In this document: piece by piece, positions 31,101-46,100 of the stretch
Layout: each line of letters opens with the position of its first letter
How positions within the stretch are numbered: the stretch's first letter is position 1
NCBI GenBank assembly: GCA_002471665.1
Contig: DKQK01000028.1
Location: 124,001-188,000 of the forward strand
Source: Gammaproteobacteria bacterium UBA7310
GTDB taxonomy: Bacteria; Pseudomonadota; Gammaproteobacteria; Pseudomonadales; Ketobacteraceae
Length of the DNA: 64,000 nucleotides
Reading direction: 5' to 3'
Translations under genes and position numbers: made by a program
The notes under the pieces: generated by a model
What the model was told of the DNA's origin: nothing
The model's input: the letters and a program-made list of their open reading frames with translations, nothing else
The model's database searches: none

Positions 31101-34100
31101 TGAGGATCGAAATTACCTTTATGCGCTGCCGCTGCCGTTCAGTGATGCGCCGAGAAAAATCATCAGCAAAGATAACCTGTTGGTCGTAGGGGGTGATGAG
31201 TCGGGTGTTGTATTGTTAAGCCTGTCCAATCCAACGCGACCCACGGTGATCAGTCAGCTGAAGAAAGCACGCTTAAGCAGCGGCTCTGAAGTTACCATGA
31301 AGGTGCGGGACCTGGATGTGGTGGGTGACCAGTTACACGTCAGCTTCGTTATCAAAGCGGCCAAAGCGGGCACCTATGATGAGACATTGGCGCGCGCCAT
31401 ATTTGATCTCAGTAAACCGTCATTGCCGCAAATCGGCGCCAGCCAGTTGGGGCAGGACAGCGCAACACTGGATGCTGATGGCCAGCTGGCGACCGCCAAT
31501 AAACAGGGCAGTGTTAACGTGTCCACGGTGCTGGATAGCAGCCGGCCGGCGTACTTGAGAAATATCGGTCAGTTCGAAGGCAACGGATTTGGTGTGCCGG
31601 GGCCTTTGTCCGGTATTGCCGCCATGTCCACCGTCAGTGCCAACCTGACCCGAGGTGGGTCCGCCAGCTTCGGGCAATTGGATTGCGAAGGCTATTATGA
31701 ACCATCCCATGGCCATTACCTGGATCATCCTGGCAGTTCGAAGGACCCTGAACGTCCGGGCAGTGCAGGTGCGTATCTGTCTTTGTATGATCTGAGCCGC
31801 AATGATGAGATCCTCCTGCTGGACGCGGTATCCATTGAGCAGGGCTGCATGAAAATGTCCGGTTACGATGTCATTCGACGCGATCCGGTGCTGTACAGCG
31901 ATGATGGCCTGATTGCTTTCGCGATTAACCGCAAGCCCGCCGGGGCCAATGTTCTGGTGTCCACCTTTAATCTGGTTGACACACTGATGCCGGAGCTGGT
32001 GCGCAGTACTCCCCGTAACGGCAGCCGCTATATCACCCTGGATACTCCCCTGGTACTGACATTCAGCCAGGCACTGAACCTGTCCGTTGCGGAACTGGCA
32101 GATTACGTGCAGCTGATAGAAGAAGACGGCAGTAGTGCCGGTCTGATTCAGGCTGCGGTACTGACCTTATCTGATGATCAACGCACCATCACCCTGCAAC
32201 CGGGTGCGGCACTGAAAGCCAATACCAACTATCGAATTCAATTGAGTGGTGTTTTGTCCAGCCGCCGCACGATCGGCCTGATGAATCATGCCATCCGTTT
32301 CATTACGGGCAGCGGCACGGGCGCCGGCGTTGAAATTGAAAGCGTAACACCAGCAACGGCGGATGTGGCCGGCTCACCGGTATGGGTGACCCTCACTCAG
32401 GTAACGGGTTCTCCGCAATTCCTGGTGGCGGGCACCAATGCGCCGGTGCTCGGCTCCGAAGTGATTGATGAAAATACCATTCGCTATCAGATACAGGCGC
32501 CGGTTAATAATCCCGGGCCTGCACCCGTGGAAGTGATCAGCGGTAACGGCACACGGGACCGCCTGTTGGGTGCCTTGTACTATGTGGAGCCCCTGGTGTT
32601 GAGTGACTTGTCGCCACAAACCGGCAGCGTCAACGGCGGTACCGTGGTGCGAATCAATGGTGAAGGGTTCCGCGGCAACAATACCGAAATACAGGTGTAT
32701 TTCGGCGACGTGCTGGCGCCCCAGGACAGTGTCAAACTGCTGGATCCCACCACTCTGGAGGTGATTACACCACCGGGCAGCATCGGTCAGGTGGATGTAA
32801 CGGTTAATCTGGCGGATGGTCAGAGTGGCACATTGGCCGCGGCGTATGACTACCAACAGCCAATTCAGGCCAACATCAGTGGTGAAGGTCGTATTCACGA
32901 CATGGTGCTGGATCCCACCGGTACCTGGGCCATTGCGGCCGCCGGTAGTGAAGGGGTTGTGATTTACAATGTGGCGGCTTCCACCTACACCGGGGATCAA
33001 ACCAATCCTTTGAACCCGGATGATCTGCGCCAGTTGATTGACCTGGATCGAAACGGACGTGATGACCGGATTGAAACCACCGTTGCGTTGCCCAATGGAT
33101 ATCAGGCTCTGGGTGTGGCCACCTACTTTGAAGATGGCGCTGACCGGGTATTTGTGACCGCCGCAACGTTCTCAGGTGCCGATCCGGTATCTGCCAAACT
33201 GTTTATCATTTCGTTTGACAGTATCGATATTACCAATTCAACCATTGTGAACAGCCTGGAGTTACCGGCGGATTTCTCGCGGGGTATTGAAGTACGTAAT
33301 AACAAAGCGGTCATTGCAATGGGCGATGGTGGCCTCGGTATTGTTGATGCCTACCTGCACAGCAAGTTATATCTGGCAAACGAATTGGCAGTTGAAGAAA
33401 ATCTGCCGCTGTTAGACGTAACGCAATTACCAGCTAAAACAGCCACACCGGATCAGTATGCATTCGTGGGTGGTGCCTATGACTTTGACATGCTCAAACT
33501 GGTGCAGCCCGAGTACGTGGGTAGCGGTGGATTCTATCTTGCCGAAATGAATCCCGACGCTGGGCTCACCTTACTGAGTCAATTGGATATTCCTGCCAGT
33601 CGTGTAGTGGTGCAGGGTCAGTACGCCTATCTGGCTGCTGGCATGGGCGGCATGGTAATCGTTGATATCAGCGATGTTCGCGCACCGCAAATTGTGTCCC
33701 GCATATCCGATGTTGGTCATGTCTACGATGTGGATGTCAGTGGGCATATCGCCTATCTGGCTTTGGGCGACAAGGGCATTGTCACCGTTGATATCACCAA
33801 TCCAGAACTGCCGATTGTGTCGGCGGGAATGGAAGCCTATGCCGGCAATCATATCGATGTTGTCGTGGCCAGCGCTTATTCCGCACTGGGCTCGGGTACA
33901 CAGGTGAACGGGCAAAGTGTGGTACAGGTTATTCCTGATGTGGTACTGAAGATATTCCGGGTAGATCCGCTCAATGGCATTCTGGATACGGATGTGGATG
34001 GTAACGTCAAGGTCCGGGTCAGGTTCAATAAAGCAATTGACCTTTACGACGCTAACCTGAATCTCTTCCGTCTGGTTGGTGCGCAGGGATCAAATCTGAG

Positions 34101-37100
34101 CAGTAATGTGGTGATCGTCAATAATGATGCGATCGTCACCCTCAATCCGTCTGCCGTTTCCTCTCTTGCGGTCGGTGATCAGGTCACTCTGGAGGTGGAT
34201 GCCGGTGTGCAATCTGTGAAACCTCTGCAGAACGATGAGCTGATCAGCCTTTACACCCTGGCGCAGGGTCAACGCTTTGACTTTACCTATCGGGGTATCC
34301 GTCCCGACGAGATTATTCTGGAAGCGTTGGTGCCGCGCCGGGTCCCGGTGAACACCTCCGCTATTCTCACGCTGTCTGGATTGGGTTTGCCGGCGGAGAT
34401 TGAGAATCTGCGCATTCAGGTCGGCGGCATCTATACCGAGCTGGAAAGCATTACGGTCAGTGATGATGAATCGCGGACTGCAATTGTGGAATTTTCAGTA
34501 CCGGCCATCGCCGCTGCGGGGCAGTATGATGTCGTGGTTGAAGTGAATCAGTCCGGAGTATGGCAACAGGCGGTACTGGCGGGTGCTCTGGTTGTGGATG
34601 AACCCATACGCTTTGATGCGATCAGTCCCAAGTGGGGGCCTATCAGTGGCGGCACGGTGGTGGACGTCAGCGGTATCGGTTTTGAGCCTGGCAATACCGT
34701 CATGGATGGATTGTCGATACAGATCGGTTCGCTGCCCGTGCGTGAGATCGAAGTACTGTCCACCACTCGATTGCGACTGGTGACACCGCGGGGCAGTTCC
34801 GGCAAAGCCACATTGTATGGTGAAGATCGTTATGGCAATGAAACTCAATTAAGCGGCGACGATGGCTTCGGTTATGGCTTGAAGCGGCTGGCCCAGGTGC
34901 GTCCGGATCTGGTGCAACCAACTGATGTGTGGATTGACCAGGAAACCGGTGTCGCGTTAACCAATGGTGGGTTCATTCTGGATGGCAGTGCTCAGGTCGG
35001 ATTGGTTCAGGGCCAAGGCGAATTGTTTGAAACCATTGATCAGGACGGCAATAGCGGCAGCAAACTGGTTGATTCCACAGCCGACACGGTACGCGCCGCC
35101 AGTTTTGATATTCAGGATCCGAATCAGCCCCTGTATGTGGGTGGTAATTGGTTCCAGCCCAGTGGTGATGAAGCCCGTGCCACCTCGCAATTGTTGTACG
35201 GTGGCGATACCGGAGCTGATGCGTTTGCCCAGTTTGGTATGGCAACCTACACCGGTGATTCTGTGCGCATATGGCCCCAGGTGGAGCTGGAAGAAGGGGT
35301 ATGGCGTAAACGCCTGTACGTAGCATCCGGTGCCCGTGGTGTCGGCCGCTTAAACCTGGACGAACAGAATGGTCTGCAGTTCATCAATGAAGTGAACTTC
35401 GGCCAGGATCAGGTGGTAGCCGATGTGGTCAAACAAGGGCATTCCCTGTACGCGACCCGTTATCAGCCCGGTGGCCTGCGCGATCCACAGGCACAAGAGC
35501 CGGAAGAACCGAAGTGCGATATTGTCGCTGCCAACAACGGCGGTGCAGGCAGTGTAGAACTTCTGAACTATATCGATCCATTTGATCCGGTCTCGTTTGG
35601 TCAGTTGGACAACATGAAAGGCGCGGCAACCCTGCACGTGGATGGGGAGTGGCTGTTCAGCGGTGGTTTTGCTGCCGGCATGGTCTCCACCTATGGCTGC
35701 TTACAGTTCCCTAAATACGGCTACGATGAACCCATCAACGGTGCGGACAGCTCGACGGTGACCGCGGTGAATATTTTCGATCCGACGTTAACCCGTCAGT
35801 TTGCGTTCGAAAATACTGTGACGGATGTTGTCACCTATGGCGATTACCTGTTTGCAGCGGTAGCCCGATCCGGAGTGGAGTATTTCCATGTGGAACGGCC
35901 GGAAGAGCGCTTCAGCATAAGTATCGATGCCTCCCTGCAACAACTTGCCGGCGATGCCAGGCAGCTGCGCATCTATGGCAGCACCCTGTTCATTGCAGCG
36001 GATAAAGGGGTTGTGGTGGTTGATATCAGTAATCTGGCGCAACCCAGGGTGGTATCGGCGGGAAATATCGAAACGGTTAAATCCCTCGATATTTATCGTG
36101 ATCGCCTGATTGCCGGCGGACGCAAGGATGGCTTGCAGGTGTTTACGCTGCCCGCTGCGCTGGTCATGTCGGCTACGGTTCCGCAACATGGCATCCTGTC
36201 CGCCGATACCAATCAAGCGCTGGAGATTGAATTCAATGAGTTGATGACGGTTGAATCCTTACAGCAGGCCAACGCGATACTGGTAGAAGAGTTGGATCCC
36301 AATACGCTCACCAGTACAACTCTGGCGGCGACCGTGGAACCGATACTGGAAGGTGAAGTAACGGAAGCCGCTACCCGTTTTCGCGTACTGTTCGAGCGCA
36401 CACCGGGAGCAGACATTCGCTTAAGCGTGCTGGATGCCCGTAATCAGCGCGGCTTGGGATTGTGGACGCCATTTGTCCGCGACTTCAGCGTCAGTGAGCA
36501 GAGCGTACCGGTACCGGCCATTGAGCAGGTGCAGAATGGGGTGTTCTACCTCGGTGAACAGGATGTCATCACCATCGTGGGCAGCGGGTTCAGTGTGGAT
36601 TCCCAGATCTATGTGGATCAGTTTGCGGTCAGCACTGAATTTGTCGACAGCAATACCCTGCGAATTCCCGCCAATGCGCTGGAAATGATACCCATGGCGG
36701 TTGGCCAGCATCATATTAAAGTGGACAACGATGGTATAACCGCGACCTGGATGGGCGCCCTGGTGGCCGGCACCGATCGTGCCAGAGATGAGATAACGTT
36801 CCAGCTGCAGCCGGATAACGGAGATGCGTCCGGTGGTTACCCGATCAGCGTAACCAGTACCGATGCGGTGTTCCTGCCTGGCTCCAGGGTTTCGCTGCGT
36901 GCCAGAAACGGTGACACGGTCATTGAGACAGGTATCGGTGATTTAGAGGGTACGCTGAGCCCCACCATTGACCTGAAAGACAACGTGATTTCCCTGACCA
37001 AATTCGCGTTTATTCTGCCGGGCGTGATAACACCGGATCTCTACAGTATTTATATCAGCGTGCCAGTCGCCGATGGTATTGAAGAGCTCTACATTGGTGA

Positions 37101-40100
37101 TTTCTCATATACGCTTGAAGATGGCCTTGGCATCAATTTGCCGAACTATCCGCCCATGGAAATCGGCGCGGCGAAAACCATCGATCCTTATTTGTTTGTT
37201 GGGGTTAAGAAAGGCAGCAAATCCACTTCCAGTAACCGTTTCCTGATGGAAGGCGGGCTCGAGATTTACGACATCAGCATCTGGGAACGCCCGGTTCGTT
37301 TGTCGCAATTGCCGTCTGACCAGCCGGTAAACGGCCTGGATGTGATCGACGATCTGGCCTTCCTGGCGAACGGTGGTAACGGCGTGGTCAAAGTGGATAT
37401 CTCGGATCTCACGCGCCCCCTGACCGTATCCAACCTGCCGCTGTCCGGCCATCAGGCAACGGATGTGAGCATCCATCCGGTGAACCGGGTGTTGGCAGTC
37501 TCCGCTGCCAACGGCTTGGGTACCGGGTTTGTTCGCTTCTTTGCCCTGGATGGCGAGGAATACGAGGCGGTAGCGGGCTACAACACCCTCTATTTCAATG
37601 AGGACAGCAGTGCGGAAGACGCATTGCTTGGCCAGCCACTGGATGTGCAGTGGCAAGGTGATCAGTTGTATGTATTGTTGAAACGGGACGATCAATTGCT
37701 GGTGGTGACCATCAGCAGCTTTGGTGCTACTCCAGCCTATACGGTCTACCCGGTTGCCCGGGGTATAGTGTCTGCCAGTAACAGTGATATAAGTGGTGCC
37801 TCCTTCCTGGTACAGGAAGGCCAGATTACGCTGTCCACCGCCCAGGAAATTCTGGTGCTTGAATACGCTGCAGGGGGCGACAGCTGGGATACCGTTTACT
37901 GGCAGGAAAACTCAGTGGCTGAAGCTGAGATCTTCCACAACGGAGGCTATCTCTTCTACGGTGATGATGACGGTATTCGCTCCCGTACCAGCTCCAAACT
38001 GGTCATCAGCGATGTCTCGCCGGGTGCCGGCAGTATCTTGTCCGGCAGTGACCGGGTACGGGTGATGTTCAATAATCTGATCAATACAGATCCCGCCTAC
38101 CTGAGCACTCACATCAAAGTCATAATGGATGATGATGCGGAATTACCGGCAGCAGCGTTTGAATTGGAAGGCATTAATGCGGTGAATGGGTCGTACATAG
38201 ATCTGACCTTTACCGACCAATTGGCTTATACAGGGCAAATCCGTCTGCAAATCGGCGCCGGCCTGACTGATCTGGCGGGTAAAGGGCTGCTTCAGTCCGC
38301 AGAGTATGCCTTTACATTGCAAACCGGATTCAAGCCCGAGATTACTTCCATAGCGCGGGTAACCGAGCAAGGGTTGCAAGGCCACTTCTTCCATGGGGAT
38401 GGTACCGAGCAGGCAGCCATCTACGGGCGTAATTTTGGTGTAGACAGCAGTCTGCTGCAGATTATTGTTGGCGATTCGGTGGTGTCCGACGCTGACATTA
38501 TCTCGGTGTCCGATACTGAGATTCAGATTAATATGCCCTCCATGTTGTTTGGGGATGCAGCGGTTTCTCTGCCACTTACTGTGGTACGCACGGATCAGAA
38601 TCTGAGTTACATCCGTTACGGTGCAATCACCATTCTGCCGCAAATTGAAATTGACGATATAGCGCCGCAAACTGGCCCGCCTCAAGGCGGTAACCGCGTC
38701 GACATTTATGGCCGCGGCTTTACCTATGCGGCCAAAGTAAAATTCGCTGGTTCCACCGCAGGTGATCTGCGAGTCATTTCCAGCAACCATATTCGAGTAC
38801 GTGCACCGGCTGGTGCGTTCGGTGAAGCAGTGGTTTCCATTGAGAACCCGCTCTTCCCCGGGGAAGAATCCGTTTCACCGGTGAATTACTTCTACACCGG
38901 CAAAGAAACCGGATCGGTGGATTTGTCAGCGGACAAACCCAGTCCGGTATCCGCAATGGCATTGACCGAGCAGTTGATGTATGCGGTGACCGGCGGTTAC
39001 TACGACGTCGTCAAGGAAGATGGTACACGGCAACGATTGACCACCAAGACGGCGCGTTTGATGTTGATCGACCTGTCTGATCCGGTACGCCCGCAGGTAC
39101 TGGAGAAACAGTTTGCCAACAACCAGGAACCCAAGCCCTATCACTTTGATGTCAGTGGTGGTATCAACCCGGCAGGGTTTGTGGATGTGGCAAGCGATGA
39201 GCGCTACCTGCAGATCATTGGTGGCCGCAAGCTTTACCACTTTGATCGAACACTGAGTACCGATCCTCTGTTGTTGCAGACCGTGACACTGGCGGCTGAC
39301 AGCAGCGGCCTGGTGTTTGATCAGGGATTATCTTACATCAGCACCAGCAAAGGCATTGAGATCTATCGGGTTGGCGCCGATGAATTGCTCCAGCAGGTAA
39401 TGGTTATTCCCACCAGCCGGCTGGGTGGTCTGCCCGGTCGCATCGCCTTGCGCAAAGACAGTTTGTGGGTGGCCTTGCCCAATACCAAGCGTATTGTTGA
39501 GGTGGAACTCAGTACGGGACAGTATGCTGTGGTGCGCAGCTTCGCAACCGTTGATATGGCAGGCAACGCGCTGACACCGGATGATATTCTGGTGGTCGAA
39601 AATCTGCTTTTGGTCAGTACCGGTGAAACGGCGACCATTCAAGCCTACGCCCTCGACAGTGAAGATTCCGCAACGCCGGTGGCCAGCGTGTCACTGAATA
39701 ATGTGGTGCAGGGTGGTGTGCTGCATGCCGGTTCCATGTCGCTGCATGGGCAGACTCTGTATGTAACAGCCGGTGCGGGTGATTTGCAGTTGTACAATAT
39801 CGCCTCCTGGCTGGATGGCAACTATCTGTCGTCCGTACCCCTCGTGGATTATTTCGCCCTGACGGGGTCAGTCAAAGCCCATGCATTCCATCCTAATGCC
39901 TTGTATGCAGGCACGGCCTATGTTGTCAGTGCCGGGGATGCATTGGAGAGTCCTATTCCGAACGATCTGGATGGTCTGTCGTTAAGCGGTGCGTTAAATA
40001 CCATCGCCCGTCCGGGTATGACCATTGTGTCCCAGATTCCTGAACCCATGACCAGTTTGCCGGTGGACGCCGCGGTCGAAATTCAGTTTAACCGGGTGCT

Positions 40101-43100
40101 GGATTACAGCCAGCTGGAGCAGCTGGGTGATACCCTGGTTACCCTGACGCTTGATGGTGTACCGGTGGAGGCGTTTGTATCGCAGCGCGTCAATAACAGT
40201 GGTTCGCTGTTGATTCTGCGCCCAGCGCAACCGCTGCAGGCAGATAAGCTTTATGTGGTAACCGTGGCCGGCGAACTGAGTGAGCTCAATGGCAATACAC
40301 TGGGTGCTGACTATCAATTCCGCTTCATCAGCGAAACCGGTGTGATACCGGCAGTGGATCGGGTTGAGCCGCAGTTCGGCAGCTGGCGTGGTGGCGAAGT
40401 CATCACCTTAACCGGTCAGGGCTTTGACGCCGAAACCCTGATCTATGTCGCAGGGGTTGCCGTTCAGGGTGAAGATATTATTGCCATCAGTGATACCAGC
40501 ATCAGCTTCCTGTTGCCGGCGTTGCTGGATGCCCCGGCGCAGAATCGATTAGTGGGGTTGACTGTTGCTAACGGCAGTTTCGAAGATTTCGTTGCCGCCG
40601 CGTTTACCTATGTCACCAATCCGAATGTTTCTGCGATTGGTAGTTTCGATCGCAGTAACGATCGTTTCACCGCCAGTGATAAAGTTTTCAACTACAACGC
40701 CGGTGAGTACATTGGTATTCAGGGTACGGGCCTGGGCATTGGTACCCGGGTGCGTATAAACGGTAAGGAAGTATCCAATTTGCTGGTCGAGTCGGCCAGC
40801 CTGATCAGCCTGCCGGTGCCGGATAACACCATAGGCCAGCTGATCGTTGAAGTCAGTAACACGGATTTTGGTGAAGATACCGTTACCGATACCAGTCTGG
40901 AAATCCGTTACGATGCCAAAATCCGGATTAGCGCAGCAGAACGTGCCGTTCGGGTTAATCAACTGCTGGCCACGGCGGACGCGAACGAAGTTCGGCTTTA
41001 TAGCACCCGTGACGGTGTGATTCCGCTGTTGTTGTCGAAAGTTGCCGCGTCTGACGATGTTGCTCTTATGGCAATGAATGCCTCCAGGATTGGCGTGGTA
41101 AGCCAGGGCAGCGGTGATATTGAAGTGTTTGATATCACCAATATCTATAACCCTGCTCCACTTAATCGTATCAATAACGTGCAGGGATATGATTTCTCCG
41201 ATCTGGTGTTGACTGATGCCAGTATGGTGTTGTTGGCAGGCAATAGCGTGCTGTATGGCAATCCTTCCAGCGCGGATCTGAGCGAGCTTGCACTGGATGG
41301 CTCGGCATTGGGCCAGGTAAAAGGGTTGGTCGCAGTAGCCGATTCTCTGGTGATCTATTTTGAGCGGGGCATTGAAGTACGGGATGCCGCAGAACCCAGT
41401 CGACTGTTGAACAGTTGGCAGGTGGCAGACGAAAGCATCACCTCGGTTGCGGCGTCTGATCGCTGGCTAACGGTGAGCACCAACAATGGATTGCATTTGC
41501 TGGACAAGCGTCGTCTCACCGGCAACGCCGGCGATGCGCTGGTGGGTTCCATTCCATGGCAGGAGCTGTCCTCCGCAACACTGAGCATAAGCGGTGACCT
41601 GCTGATCGCCGTAAATGGCGCAACCTGGCAAATTTATGATTTGGATATCGACGGTTACCAGGCCTTGTCGGTCAGGCCGGTTGCCCGCATCGCGGTGCCC
41701 TCTGGCGGCTTGAATGGCATCGGTTCCATCAGCCTGAACAATGGATTGTTGGAATGGGTGAGTCAGAAAGGCTACCTCAATGTAGCCATTGATCTGGCGC
41801 AGGGAACGGAATTGCTTCCGGCCCAACTGGCTGCCGAAAAAGATGAGTTACGCTTGGATATCACCGGCGATGCATTGGCATGGTCTGGCGTGGAGTTGGC
41901 GGCCACCAGCAACAGTGATGCCGCCACCGTATCCGGTGTTACGATTCAGGAAGGCGCGCAGCTGCGATTCGAAATCGGATTGGATTCCTATGCGCCTGGC
42001 GAAAGTTATTCCATTGATTTTGTGACTCAACCCACCAGTGTGGTGACCGGCGGCGATCTCAACCTTGATTTGCCGATCACCTCTATCGCAGCTCCGATCT
42101 TTGGTATTACGCCCATGACCCTGCAAAGTGTCTCGCCGATCACGGTGGTGGCGGGAACCGCAGTTGAATTTACGGTTTACGGGCAGCAGCTGCAGTTGGT
42201 GGAGACGTTGTCCGTGGGCAGCGTGGAGTTGGCAAGGGATCAGCTCACCGTTAATGCCGAAGGCACAAGATTAAACTTCACGGCGACTCTGACGGAGAGC
42301 GGGCTGCAAAGTATCATCGTGCAACAGGTTGGCCAGCAAGCCGTACTGCCTGCGGCCGTTGCTGTACGGTCTGCCATGGGGATCAGTAATGTTGCCAGTG
42401 ACAATTCCGCAGGCGCGACGCGGGTAAGTGATGCCGGGGGCGATCAGATCACCCTGACCACCAGCGGCATCAGCAGTGACGTGACCTTGCATTGGTACCA
42501 GACTGGTCAGGGTATTCAGCCCAATGCGAGTAATGAAATTCGTTACTCCTTGGCAGGGGATCAATTGACATTTGTGGCACCGGCATCTTTGGTTGGTGCT
42601 CAGTACGACATTGCCCTGTGGCGCAGGAACACCGGTGAGGTGACGGTCACCGGCGCTGATCAACGCATGTTGGTGATCGATGATACACGGCCCACGGTGA
42701 ACATTGCCCAGCAGTTGGGTTATTCCCTGGATCTGGTTCTGCAAGCAAATGAACCAATCAAAGCGGCTGGCACCAACGCATTCAGCGTCGTCAAGGTATT
42801 CAAGGATTACGATAGCCATCCGGCGCCACAGATCGACATCAGTGACCGCTTTGAACCACTGCGTGAAACCGGTGGCACCATTACACTGTCGCTGAAAGAC
42901 AGCAGCTCGCTGGAACACAATGCAGAATATCTGGTGACAATCAGTGGTTTGCAGGATCTGAGCGGTAATCAGGCGTACGATAATTCCAAGGCCGGAATCA
43001 GCGGCGGAGTGCTCAGTACCCGGTTTGTTGCCGAAGACCTGTTGGCGCCGGATGCGGCACAACTCAAACTGCGTTATCTGGACGGTAGCGAGGCAAACGC

Positions 43101-46100
43101 CAGTGACGTACTGAAGCGCGGCACCCAGTTATATTTCAATATTGTGGGTGTTGATAACTACAAAGCGGCAGAGCAGATCAGCTACCGCTATCGGATATCC
43201 GATGACGGTGGTCTCAGTTACCGCACTGGTTGGCTAAGCCCGGGTAAAGATACCAAGGTCAGCAACCTGCCCTATGTACCGGTACAACTGGACGCGGATT
43301 TCAGCAGCCTGTCCATATTGCTGGAAGCCTCCGATGGCAAGCAAAAAGTAGAGAAGCGCTTTGACTTTGCTGTGACCGATCCTGAGCTTTCGGTGCAAGC
43401 GTTTAGCACCAATCCGTCCACAGTTGAAGAACAGACGCGGGTTATGCTGCAGTTCCAGCTAAGCGGCGACCTTTCCCTGGTGGATACGGCGCAGATTAAA
43501 GTGTTCGATGATGGATCATGGCAAACTGTTAGCCTGGATAAGGACACAGGGTTGGCTGCTTTGTCTTATCTGAATCCCAAGCTGATCGATGTGCTCGGCA
43601 GTGGCAGTGAAGTGGTTGCGACCACCGTTCCGGTCAGTCTGCGCGTTGGATATGGCTTCAGTGGTCAACTCAGTTACCGCAACTATGTGGAATCCTACGT
43701 GCTGAACCCGGACAGCACCCCGCCGTCCTTGGCCATCGTTGCGCCGCAGGATGGAGAATATGTGCCACGTGGCCAAGAGACAGAAGTCATACTGCGCGCA
43801 TTCGACAGTTACGGTATTAGCCACGTTGATGTGTGTCGGGATAGCCTGACCGCTGATCCCTTCGCTGATGCGGTTAATTGCCAGCAGCTTGCCGATCCCA
43901 GTGTTTATCCGATGCTGGTTGCCGAGGATGCGGTGGATCCCATCGTGGTGAATGCGCGTGCGGTCGACCTGAACGGTCTGGTGAGTGACACTGTTACCGC
44001 GACCTACCAGCCTATCGACCCGGAACAGGTGGCTCCGAAGCTGGATATTCTGAATATCGAGAACGGCCTGGTGGTGCACTCCGGTGAAGCGCTCAGTGTG
44101 CAAGTCCTGATGCGTGACATCACCTCAGCGCAACTGAATTTTGATCTCAACGCAGATGAAACCAATGCGCAGAATCCGGCGGCGATTGCCCTTGTTCGCG
44201 GTGAAAGTGACAGTGAGCGGGTGGAAGCGGGTGTTGAAATTCCGGATGTGACCCAATCCGCTGTGTTGGTAGTGCGTGTAGAGGCGGTGGTAGACGGCGT
44301 CGAACTCAAGTCCCAGCGTTACCTCAATGTGGTGGTTGATAACGGTATTGAAGAATCGATTGCAGTGGACGTTCTACCTGCCGCGGAAGTGTTGGCGGGA
44401 ACCGCCATTCGTGTGAGCGGCGCCATCCCCGAGGGTATGGATGATTTTGATGACAGCTCCAGTATCGAAATAACCGATGGCGTGAACCAGACCAGCTTGC
44501 CGATGTTATTGCAGCAGGAGACAGTTGCCACCGATTATTCAGCGGGAGAAGTGACGGTTGTGGCCAATCTGCGGGACCGTTCGGATAATCTGAAACAGCA
44601 GACAACCACCCTCTCCAAAGTGGAGTATCTCGCCGGTGATTCCGTCAACCTGTACCAGGCTGACAGTGATTGGAAGATCCACAGTGTTATTCCAACGGCA
44701 GCAGTGGCAGAAGGTCTGGTCATGGTGGAAAACCAGGGCCTGGATGGTTATCGGCTGCGTGGCGTCAATACAGTGATTGATGAGGGCGCGGGCGCGGTGA
44801 CCGGTGCGGTCTTTACCGGTTCGCTGATGGTACTCGAGATCGAAAATCAGGGCCGGCGTCTGATACGTGCCCTGCCGGTTGTCAGCGGTGACTGGGGCGC
44901 GGGTATTGATCGCCCGATTTCCGGAAGGATGCTGTCGGCGGCAGGCAATGATGTGTTTGTGGGTTACGGTACGCAGGTGACGGCGCTGCGCTACACCGGT
45001 GATGGCTGGGTGCCGGTTATTGGACTGGACGCCGGTACAATTGAATCCGTGGCCGTGCTTGACCAATACCTGGTGGCCCTGGCCGATGGTGTACTGAAGG
45101 TCTACACGGTGACAGCAGAGAACGAACTGCGCATCACACTGGTGGATCAGCTGGATGATGTCGACGCAGAGGGTGTTGCCACTGCGGAGGCAACGGTTTA
45201 TTGGTGGTCCGACAGCAACGTTACGGCCTATCCATTTGCCGGTACGCTGGATGCAGGCTCGGCTGTGAGCTTTGACGCAGGTGCCCGCGTTCAGTCGCTG
45301 GTGACGGATGGCGAACTGCTGTGGATAAAAGCACTGGAAGAGGGTAACGCCGCCCACTGGCAAGTATGGAAAAATGGCCAGCGCGCAGGTTACCTGATCA
45401 ACGATAACGAGCTGACAGTCGGTGCAACGGACCTGTATTGGTTGCAACGGGCCAGTACCGGCGATCGGGTTACCGCACAGCCTTATCAGACCCAGGATAC
45501 GGCACCTGCAGTGAACGTATCGGCTTACGCGCTTGCCCATGGCCTGCTGCTGGCCGGTACCATTGAAGATTCAAATCTGGGTGCCCAGCATGTTTACCTG
45601 TCCAATGCCGCGGGTGAACGCCTTGCCGCCGTACCCCATTGGTATACAGGTGAACTGGATGGTCGCTTTGGTTATGTGATCCCTCAAGGCCGTACCTGGT
45701 TTGTTGCTTACAGCGAACTGGATGGCACCGACATTCTGTTCAATGTGCTGGAGCACGGCACCGCTAACAGCCTGACCATCATTCCGGATTACGTGGAAAA
45801 CGTGGTCATAGAAGATATGGCTCCGCAGCAAGGGGATCTGATTGCCGAATGGGCGCAACGACCGGTCAGTGTGCTGTTGGATCCTATTAGTCGTGTCAAA
45901 GAACTTGGTTTTGCGGACAAGGCCTTTGCTTCTGACGTGAACGGACATTTCTATCAGTGGTTGACCGCTAACGATACCAGCGCCGCTTACAGCGTCGTAG
46001 TGAATGAGTCTGTCACCAATGACATTAGCCTGGTGGTGAGCGCAAACAATGACACCAATGCCGCTGTCCTGCTCAGTGGTATTGAGAATAATCAGATGTT

